Source: Pontiellaceae bacterium
Lineage (GTDB): Bacteria; Verrucomicrobiota; Kiritimatiellia; Kiritimatiellales; Pontiellaceae
Assembly (NCBI GenBank): GCA_016937035.1
Contig: JAFGWS010000014.1
Location: 1-5,302, forward strand
DNA: 5,302 bases
Direction: 5' to 3'
The translations under genes were made by a program, and so were the position numbers. A model generated the notes under the pieces. That model did no database searches and was not told where the DNA came from. It was given only the letters and a program-made list of their open reading frames with translations. Shown piece by piece: positions 1 through 5,302 of this stretch; position 1 is the first letter of the stretch, and each line of letters opens with the position of its first letter.

Positions 1-89
1 AGGCACGAAGTCGATTAAAGGCGAAACTGATCTGTGCAGCGCAATACTGGCAAGCACGGCCTGAGTGATGGAAAACCAAACTCCAGGCA

Positions 90-107
90 AAAAAGGGGCC
101 CCTTTTT
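90..107. terminator. palindromic, possibly bidirectional terminator
   Basis: This is a perfect 18-bp palindrome with arms AAAAAGGGG and CCCCTTTTT. It can fold as a hairpin with a GGCC loop. The T run is five long on the plus strand and six long on the minus strand. It lies about 70 nt beyond the dut stop codon, so it could end dut transcription and also that of a plus-strand gene off the left edge. The stem is mainly A-T apart from the central G-C pairs, so termination strength is uncertain. Confidence 0.5.
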
Positions 108-119
108 GTTATCAGGCTG

Positions 120-140
120 AACAAACAACAAACAACGAAT
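120..140. repeat. short degenerate heptamer repeat
   Basis: Three consecutive 7-mers are visible on the plus strand: AACAAAC (120-126), AACAAAC (127-133) and AACGAAT (134-140). On the minus strand they read ATTCGTT, GTTTGTT, GTTTGTT. The tract lies directly beyond the hairpin that follows dut, so its minus-strand T-richness could also assist termination. The period of seven matches a second tract at 783-817 on the other side of dut. No coding function is supported. Confidence 0.5.
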
Positions 141-147
141 AACCGCC

Positions 148-172
148 TCTGCAAATCCGACGGTTTTGCAGA
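148..172 (-). terminator. dut: hairpin just after dut, possible terminator
   Basis: Arms TCTGCAAA (148-155) and TTTGCAGA (165-172) are perfectly complementary, with a 9-nt loop that could add two further C-G pairs. The stem begins 6 nt after the dut stop codon. On the dut strand it is followed by a GT-rich segment rather than a clean U run, so it may be a weak terminator or a 3'-end stabilising hairpin, with the palindrome at 90-107 as a second stop. Confidence 0.5.
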
Positions 173-178
173 AGGCCC

Positions 179-616
179 CTACTTCCCGGTGGAGCCGAAG
201 CCGCCGGAGCCGCGGGTAGTTTCAGAAAGCTCGTCGGCGAGTTCGTAGAAGATGGGCGAACAGTCGCAGGCCACCACCTGAAAGAGGCGCTGGCCTTTTT
301 CGGCAGTAAAGGAGAAGTCCTTAATGTTATCGCACATCGCAATCAACTCCCCGCGGTAGCCGCCGTCGATCAGTCCAATGGAGTTGGCCATGCGCAGCGG
401 CGTTTTGGAAATACTGGAGCGCGGCATCAGAAAATAGGCGCGGCCGTCTTCCGGTTCACAGGAAATGCCGAGGTGGATCGCTTTCGTTTCGCCGGGTTCA
501 ATGGTGATGTCTTCGAGCACATAAAGGTCGAGCCCGGCGTCGCCCTCATGAAAATGTCCGTGGTCGGCATAAATTTCGCGGGCGGTTTCGTTCAGAGGTT
601 TGATTTTTAAATGCAT
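179..616 (-). CDS. dut: dUTP diphosphatase (dUTPase)
   Basis: This 145-residue protein hydrolyses dUTP to dUMP and pyrophosphate, which keeps uracil out of DNA and supplies dUMP for thymidylate synthesis. It is a cytosolic enzyme of the trimeric dUTPase family and is full length for it. All five family motifs are visible in order: GDAGLDL (about 25-31), PRSS (65-68), GLIDGGYRGE (81-90), GQRLFQ (108-113) and the C-terminal glycine-rich RGSGGFGSTG (135-144). Asp84 is the expected catalytic base and Tyr87 the expected residue that discriminates against ribose. Motif 2 continues as SISKTPLRMANS rather than the more usual PRSGLA-type sequence. The ATG start is supported by AAGGA seven to eight nt upstream. 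It is transcribed divergently from the regulator-ahcY operon with no obvious functional link. The family assignment is secure. Confidence 0.97.
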   Translation of the reverse strand: MHLKIKPLNETAREIYADHGHFHEGDAGLDLYVLEDITIEPGETKAIHLGISCEPEDGRAYFLMPRSSISKTPLRMANSIGLIDGGYRGELIAMCDNIKDFSFTAEKGQRLFQVVACDCSPIFYELADELSETTRGSGGFGSTGK

Positions 617-624
617 AGCTGACT

Positions 625-629
625 TCCTT
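625..629 (-). promoter_or_regulatory. dut: ribosome binding site of dut
   Basis: On the minus strand the sequence reads AAGGA followed by 8 nt and the ATG at 616-614. This fixes the dut start. No convincing -35/-10 pair was found further upstream. Confidence 0.8.
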
Positions 630-782
630 ATTTCTATTAGCGTAAGGCGATGCAGTGTAGTTGAGCCGCCAATAGATCCGCAATGCTAAACAAGGATGAT
701 TCAGTACACATCCAATCTTGTATGTTTCTCCAATCAATTCATTGCAGGCAGGAAAAATTCGAATTTAAGATTTTTTGCATTG

Positions 783-817
783 TTTCGGGTTTCGGAATTC
801 GGGCTTAGGATTTTCGC
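783..817. repeat. degenerate heptamer tandem repeat
   Basis: Five consecutive 7-mers can be read in register: TTTCGGG, TTTCGGA, ATTCGGG, CTTAGGA and TTTTCGC. The consensus is roughly NTTCGGR. AT-rich sequence related to it (ATTCGAATTT near 758-767) lies just upstream, but out of register. Translated, such tracts give peptides of the FRVSEFGLRIF type, which come from the repeat and not from a gene. Comparable 'ttcggatttcggg' tracts are, from general familiarity, common between genes in some PVC-group genomes. The function is unknown. Confidence 0.6.
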
Positions 818-870
818 AATGGGTAAGATTGCGCAGATTGGGGGAGTTGAAGAGAATTATTGCATCGGCA

Positions 871-899
871 TTGACAACATGGGGGAAATCACCTTTTAT
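871..899 (+). promoter_or_regulatory. sigma-70-type promoter of the regulator-ahcY operon
   Basis: A perfect -35 hexamer TTGACA (871-876) is followed by a 17-bp spacer and a -10-like TTTTAT (894-899, four of six matches to TATAAT). The expected transcription start is near 905-907, giving a leader of only about 15 nt before the ATG at 922. The -10 element overlaps the inverted repeat that begins at 895, a classic arrangement for repression. Confidence 0.65.
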
Positions 900-922
900 C
901 CGCAAATACGGATAAACGGATA
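895..922 (+). promoter_or_regulatory. putative SahR/ArsR-type operator with a third half-site
   Basis: Arms TTTATCCG (895-902) and CGGATAAA (909-916) are perfect inverted repeats separated by CAAATA. A further copy of the half-site, CGGATA, follows at 917-922, 8 bp after the previous one, and its last base is the A of the start codon. The palindrome covers the -10 element and the predicted transcription start. ArsR-family dimers bind short inverted repeats of this kind, so autoregulation by the adjacent gene is a natural inference. The true SahR consensus could not be compared here. Confidence 0.65.
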
Positions 923-1845
923 TGAATGAAATACTCGATATTTTTAAAGCGCTGGCGGACGAAGGCCGCCTCCGCATTCTGCGTGCAATCGACCAAGCGG
1001 AGCTTTCCGTGGCGGAATTGGTTCAGGCGCTGGAGATGCCGCAGTCGTCGGTGAGCCGCCATCTTAAACCGATGCGCGAAGCGGGTCTGGTGGCCGCGCG
1101 GCGCGACGGCACATCCGTTTTTTACAATCGGGGCCCCCTCTTCCACGACACAGCGTTTTCACAGATTTTAACGCATCGGCTGCAGGATATTTCCGTGGCG
1201 AATCGTGACGCGGCGGCGGTAGAGCGTGTGGTGGATCTGCGCCGTCGGCGGAGTCTTGAATTTTTTGATGAGGTAGCCGGGCGGTACGGCACACTGACCG
1301 AGCCGGGCGGCGGATGGCAGGCGCTGGCGGCAGGACTGGCGGCCGGGTTTTCAGAGAAAATCGTGGGCGATCTGGGCTGCGGCGAGGGTGTACTGGCGCT
1401 GATGCTGTCGCGCTTTGCTCAGAAAGTGGTGGCGGTGGATCAGTCGGAAAAAATGTTGCGCCTAGTGGCCGAAAAAGCGGCGGAGCTGAAAACCCTGGAC
1501 CGCTTGGAACTCAAGGTCGGGAATCTGGAATCGTTGGAGCTTCCGGAAGCCTCGTTCGACGCGCTGTTTTTGAGTCAATCACTGCATCACACGCTGAATC
1601 CCGACAAGGTGGTGAGCAACGCCGCGAAAGGACTCAAATGCGGCGGGCAGATGATTATTCTGGATTTGGTGCGCCACGAGCATGAGTGGGCGCGCGAGGA
1701 GTGGGCGGACCAATGGTTGGGCTTTGATCCGTTGGAGACCCGCAGATGGTTTACGTGCGCCGGACTTGAAACGGTGGCACTGGATTCACTGACCGGAGCA
1801 ACGCCGGATTTATCGGTACTTATTGCCGTTGGAAAGAAAATATAG
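922..1845 (+). CDS. sahR: ArsR-family regulator fused to SAM-dependent methyltransferase domain (SahR-like)
   Basis: This 307-residue protein has two parts. Residues 1 to about 85 form an ArsR-type winged helix: [10 protein letters not shown] near the N-terminus, recognition helix around [17 protein letters not shown] (41-57), and the wing around RRDGTSVFY (60-68). Residues from about 110 to the end form a class I methyltransferase fold with DLGCGEG (150-156), an acidic residue Asp173 after VVAV, and a QSLHH segment. The arsenic-sensing ELCVCDL motif is replaced by ELSVAEL, so it is not a metalloid sensor of the classic kind. The ahcY gene follows after 20 bp, presumably in the same operon. 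The fusion and this neighbourhood match SahR of Desulfovibrio, an SAH-responsive repressor of SAH recycling. Whether the methyltransferase domain catalyses anything or only senses SAH/SAM is not visible. An in-frame TAA at 913-915 makes the ATG at 922 the first possible start; there is no clear Shine-Dalgarno. Confidence 0.85.
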   Translation: MNEILDIFKALADEGRLRILRAIDQAELSVAELVQALEMPQSSVSRHLKPMREAGLVAARRDGTSVFYNRGPLFHDTAFSQILTHRLQDISVANRDAAAVERVVDLRRRRSLEFFDEVAGRYGTLTEPGGGWQALAAGLAAGFSEKIVGDLGCGEGVLALMLSRFAQKVVAVDQSEKMLRLVAEKAAELKTLDRLELKVGNLESLELPEASFDALFLSQSLHHTLNPDKVVSNAAKGLKCGGQMIILDLVRHEHEWAREEWADQWLGFDPLETRRWFTCAGLETVALDSLTGATPDLSVLIAVGKKI

Positions 1846-1853
1846 ATTTAACA

Positions 1854-1858
1854 AAGGA
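1854..1858 (+). promoter_or_regulatory. ahcY: ribosome binding site of ahcY
   Basis: AAGGA lies 7 nt before the ATG at 1866, in the 20-bp gap after the regulator stop codon. This is a much stronger site than anything preceding the regulator, which suggests that AhcY is made in greater amount than the regulator from a shared transcript. Confidence 0.85.
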
Positions 1859-1865
1859 AAATTCA

Positions 1866-3269
<1,404 letters not shown>

Positions 3270-3295
3270 TGGCAGGGGTTTAATGCCCTCATAAG

Positions 3296-3332
3296 AAAAA
3301 GGCCGAAAAGGGGAAAAACATCCCCTTCGGCC
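3296..3332 (-). terminator. clpX: intrinsic terminator of clpX
   Basis: The stem pairs GGCCG (3301-3305) with CGGCC (3328-3332) and AAGGGGA (3308-3314) with TCCCCTT (3321-3327), with a two-base AA bulge and a 6-nt loop. On the minus strand the stem is followed by TTTTTC (3300-3295), the U run expected of an intrinsic terminator. It sits about 54 nt beyond the clpX stop codon. The plus strand lacks a U run here, so it points mainly in the clpX direction. Confidence 0.8.
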
Positions 3333-3370
3333 CCTGATCATGCAACTCCCCTCCGGTCGAGGGCGCACAG

Positions 3371-3400
3371 TCCGCTTAACACATGTTAAGCGGATTTTTT
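3371..3400 (+). terminator. ahcY: intrinsic terminator of ahcY, overlapping the clpX 3' end
   Basis: A perfect 10-bp stem, TCCGCTTAAC (3371-3380) with GTTAAGCGGA (3385-3394), and a 4-nt ACAT loop are followed by six T residues (3395-3400), then C and five more T. This is a textbook plus-strand intrinsic terminator about 100 nt after the ahcY stop. Its right arm and U run lie inside the clpX coding sequence on the opposite strand, where they encode the stop codon and lysine-rich tail. Confidence 0.88.
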
Positions 3401-4636
3401 CTTTTTCTTGAGCTTAAGCCCTTCAAACGGATGAAGCCCGTGCTCCACCATGTCGCGCGTGATCGTGCAGTGCGACACATCGTCACGCGCCGGCACTTCA
3501 TACATCACATCAAGCATCAGGTGCTCGATGATAGCGCGCAGCCCGCGGGCACCGGTTTTACGCTTAACCGCCATGGAAGCAAGGGCGTGGAGCGCATCGG
3601 TTTCAAATTCCAGTTCAACGCCGTCCATCGCCAACAGCTTTTTATACTGCTTAACAATCGCGTTTTTGGGCTCGGTTAAAATCCGCATCAGCTCTTCCTC
3701 GGTCAGCTCTTCGAGCTTGGTGACCACCGGAAGACGACCGATAAACTCGGGAATGAGTCCAAATTTCAGCAGGTCCTCAGACTCAACATTCATGGTGACA
3801 AAGTTGGGCGATATCTCTTCCTTCTCCGGAGTTCCGAAACCGATATTCTTTTTGTCTACGCGCTTACGGATAATGTCTTCAATGCCCACAAACGCACCGC
3901 CGCAAATGAAAAGAATGTTGGAGGTATCGATCTCGATATATTCCTGCTGCGGGTGCTTACGTCCGCCTTTGGGCGGAACACGGGATACAGTACCCTCGAT
4001 AATCTTGAGCAGGGCCTGCTGGACACCTTCTCCGGAAACGTCGCGCGTCAACGATACGTTGTCGGTGCGGCGCCCGATCTTGTCGATTTCGTCGATGTAG
4101 ATGATGCCGCGCTGCGCGCGTTCAACATCAAAGTCAGCGGCCTGTAAGAGTTGAAGCAGAATATTTTCAACATCTTCGCCCACATAGCCCGCCTCCGTTA
4201 CCGTCGTTGCATCGGTGATGGCATACGGAACATTCAAAGCACGGGCCAGCGTACGGGCCAAGAGCGTCTTTCCGCAACCGGTCGGGCCAATGAGCAGCAC
4301 GTTGCTTTTATCAAGTTCAACGTCGTCGACATCCAGATGGGAGGCCATCCGCTTGTAGTGATTGTGAACCGCGACCGCCAGAACCTTCTTGGCGGAATCC
4401 TGGCCCACCACATAACTGTCCAGCTTTTCCTTAATTTCCTGCGGCGTGGGGATCTTAAAATCTTCCACTTTTTCAACCGACTCGGTGAGATGAGTCATTC
4501 GATGATCGAGCAAAGCATCGCAGAGCCCAACACATTCATCACAGATAAAGACGCCGGGGCCGGCAATCAGCTGACGTGCGTCCTTCTCTGTTTTCCCGCA
4601 GAAAGAGCATTGATTAGGCTTTTGTTTATTCGGCAT
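3386..4636 (-). CDS. clpX: ATP-dependent Clp protease ATP-binding subunit ClpX
   Basis: ClpX is a hexameric AAA+ unfoldase that recognises tagged proteins and feeds them into ClpP. The 416-residue protein is full length. The N-terminal zinc-binding domain has the four cysteines 10, 13, 32 and 35 (CxxC...CxxC). The AAA+ module shows Walker A GPTGCGKT (117-124), the GYVG pore loop (150-153), Walker B IIYIDE (178-183), the GGRKHP pore-entry loop (224-229), the ClpP-docking IGFG loop (265-268), the arginine-finger segment EFIGRLP (297-303) and sensor 2 GARGLR (about 362-367). The C-terminus ends in a lysine run, KLKKKKKSA, whose codons overlap the opposing ahcY terminator. It follows clpP by 17 bp in the same operon. 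The start has only a weak GGA Shine-Dalgarno about 8 nt upstream, but the zinc-binding domain beginning at residue 10 supports this ATG. Confidence 0.98.
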   Translation of the reverse strand: MPNKQKPNQCSFCGKTEKDARQLIAGPGVFICDECVGLCDALLDHRMTHLTESVEKVEDFKIPTPQEIKEKLDSYVVGQDSAKKVLAVAVHNHYKRMASHLDVDDVELDKSNVLLIGPTGCGKTLLARTLARALNVPYAITDATTVTEAGYVGEDVENILLQLLQAADFDVERAQRGIIYIDEIDKIGRRTDNVSLTRDVSGEGVQQALLKIIEGTVSRVPPKGGRKHPQQEYIEIDTSNILFICGGAFVGIEDIIRKRVDKKNIGFGTPEKEEISPNFVTMNVESEDLLKFGLIPEFIGRLPVVTKLEELTEEELMRILTEPKNAIVKQYKKLLAMDGVELEFETDALHALASMAVKRKTGARGLRAIIEHLMLDVMYEVPARDDVSHCTITRDMVEHGLHPFEGLKLKKKKKSA

Positions 4637-4653
4637 AAGAGTGGTCCAACGTC

Positions 4654-5253
4654 CTATTTAGCATGCGCAACAACTTCGTCGATCAATCCATATTCAGCGG
4701 CCTGCGTTGCCGACATAAAGTTATCGCGGTCGGTATCTTTTTCCAAGTCCTCGATACTGCGTTTGGAGTGGTTCGCCAGAATACCGTTGAGAATCTGTTT
4801 GATACGCATGATTTCCTGAGCCTGAATATGAATGTCCGTGGCCTGACCCTGTGCTCCGCCGAGCGGCTGATGGATCATAATGCGGGCATTCGGCAGCGCA
4901 AAGCGTTTTCCGGCAGCTCCGGCAGCGAGCAGAACGGCCCCCATACTGGCGGCCTGACCGACGCAGTACGTGGTGATATCGCACTTAAGAAACTGCATCG
5001 TGTCATATATGGCCAATCCTGATGTCACCACCCCACCGGGCGAGTTAATGTACAGGCTGATGTCTTTCTCCGGATCTTCGCTCTGGAGGAAAAGCAACTG
5101 GGCAATCACCAGATTGGCTACTGTATCATTGATCTCTGTGCCGAGAAAAATGATCCGCTCCTTCAGGAGGCGGGAGTAGATATCGTACGAACGTTCTCCA
5201 CGTCCGGTTTGTTCTACGACCATGGGTACGAGCATTTGTGCCGTTTCATTCAT
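4654..5253 (-). CDS. clpP: ATP-dependent Clp protease proteolytic subunit ClpP
   Basis: ClpP is the serine protease of the ClpXP machine and forms a two-ring, 14-subunit chamber in the cytosol. The 199-residue protein is full length. The catalytic triad is visible as Ser103 in the [14 protein letters not shown] segment, His128 in MIHQPLGG, and Asp177 in DRDNFMSA. The oxyanion-side glycines in NSPGG (70-74) are present. The spacing of the triad (25 and 49 residues) equals that of E. coli ClpP. A short N-terminal segment before about residue 15 may be a propeptide, as in many ClpPs, but no processing site can be proven. It is the first gene of the clpP-clpX operon. AAGGA seven nt upstream fixes the start. 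The trigger factor gene often found before clpP is not visible before the window ends. Confidence 0.98.
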   Translation of the reverse strand: MNETAQMLVPMVVEQTGRGERSYDIYSRLLKERIIFLGTEINDTVANLVIAQLLFLQSEDPEKDISLYINSPGGVVTSGLAIYDTMQFLKCDITTYCVGQAASMGAVLLAAGAAGKRFALPNARIMIHQPLGGAQGQATDIHIQAQEIMRIKQILNGILANHSKRSIEDLEKDTDRDNFMSATQAAEYGLIDEVVAHAK

Positions 5254-5302
5254 GACAGGTTCCTTTGTTAAATGAATGAAAGGATTATTGAATCAATGAG
5301 GC
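5254..5302 (-). promoter_or_regulatory. clpP: clpP leader with ribosome binding site
   Basis: On the minus strand AAGGA (5265-5261) precedes the clpP ATG by 7 nt. Further upstream AATAAT (5289-5284) could be a -10 element, but the matching -35 would lie outside the window, so a promoter cannot be confirmed. A short near-palindrome, ATTGA-A-TCAAT, lies at about 5287-5297. All three minus-strand frames meet a stop codon here, so no long upstream gene overlaps clpP. Confidence 0.55.

Larger units (their letters stand above)
1..178. other. left-edge non-coding stretch, no supportable gene
   Basis: No gene could be supported here. Two plus-strand frames are open from the left edge and stop early: one at the TGA at 62-64, the other at the TGA at 66-68. 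Either could be the last ~20 codons of a gene lying to the left, but neither peptide is recognisable. One minus-strand frame is also open to the edge but lacks an ATG. The stretch contains a perfect palindrome at 90-107, a heptamer tract at 120-140 and a hairpin at 148-172, all listed separately. It is best read as the region downstream of dut, possibly shared with a convergent gene outside the window. Confidence 0.5.
617..921. other. divergent intergenic region between dut and the regulator gene
   Basis: This stretch of 305 bp separates two divergently transcribed genes. Its left end carries the dut ribosome binding site, its middle a heptamer repeat (783-817), and its right end the promoter and operator of the regulator-ahcY operon. 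A small inverted repeat, CGCAAT (815-820) with ATTGCG (828-833), lies beyond the repeat. A 77-codon frame across 696-929 has no ribosome binding site, spans the repeat and runs through the promoter, so it is not regarded as a gene. With the predicted transcription start near 906, there is no room for a riboswitch in the operon leader. Confidence 0.7.

Noticed and set aside
1..68. 3' end of a gene entering from the left edge
   Set aside because: Two plus-strand frames stop at 62-64 and 66-68, and one minus-strand frame is open, but none gives a recognisable peptide and all are too short to judge.
631..700. Promoter for dut
   Set aside because: TTGCGG and TACACT on the minus strand are poor matches to the hexamers, with an 18-bp spacer; too weak to list as a feature.
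815..833. Small inverted repeat CGCAAT/ATTGCG
   Set aside because: Six-bp arms with a 7-nt loop and no U run can easily occur by chance next to repetitive sequence. It is mentioned only within the intergenic entry.
617..921. SAH or SAM riboswitch upstream of the regulator-ahcY operon
   Set aside because: The best promoter leaves a leader of only about 15 nt, and no conserved riboswitch core was recognised. Protein-based control explains the context better.
696..929. 77-codon plus-strand open frame in the divergent intergenic region
   Set aside because: It has no ribosome binding site, runs through the heptamer repeat, promoter and operator, and overlaps the regulator start. Its peptide is partly a translation of the repeat.
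922..1845. Arsenic-resistance regulator (ArsR in the strict sense)
   Set aside because: The cysteine metal-binding motif is missing (ELSVAEL), there are no ars genes nearby, and ahcY is the partner gene.
3450..4100. 216-codon plus-strand open frame opposite clpX
   Set aside because: It is fully antisense to conserved ClpX codons, is serine- and arginine-rich as expected of an antisense shadow, and has no signals of its own.

Overview
The window holds five complete protein genes, most of their expression signals, and two short edges that are not assignable. All five genes are housekeeping genes with intact catalytic motifs, moderate GC content and bacterial Shine-Dalgarno sequences. No phage, insertion sequence, CRISPR array, tRNA or rRNA was seen. 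The organism is a bacterium. The degenerate heptamer tracts (TTTCGGR-type and GTTTGTT-type) between genes resemble intergenic sequence often seen in Verrucomicrobiota, Kiritimatiellota and Lentisphaerota, so a PVC-group bacterium is a plausible but low-confidence guess. Protein searches would be needed to place it.

Layout, left to right. Positions 1-178 contain no supportable gene, two hairpins and a small heptamer repeat. A dUTPase gene (dut, minus strand, 179-616) reads leftward into this region. A 305-bp divergent intergenic region (617-921) separates it from a plus-strand operon, and holds a heptamer repeat, a good sigma-70-type promoter and an overlapping inverted-repeat operator. The operon is an ArsR-type regulator fused to a SAM-dependent methyltransferase domain (922-1845), then S-adenosylhomocysteine hydrolase (ahcY, 1866-3269), 20 bp apart. 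A convergent intergenic region (3270-3385) carries a terminator for each direction. The right part is a minus-strand clpP-clpX operon (clpP 4654-5253, clpX 3386-4636) with a 17-bp gap.

How the genes work together. The central pair is the most interesting part. AhcY removes S-adenosylhomocysteine (SAH), the inhibitory by-product of methylation. The upstream gene has the architecture and context of SahR, the SAH-responsive repressor described in Desulfovibrio and other Proteobacteria. An inverted repeat with 8-bp arms overlaps the -10 element and runs up to the regulator's start codon, with a third half-site immediately after it. This suggests an autoregulated circuit in which SAH relieves repression of its own hydrolase. 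ClpP and ClpX form the ATP-dependent ClpXP protease, and dUTPase cleans the nucleotide pool; neither has an evident functional link to the SAH operon.
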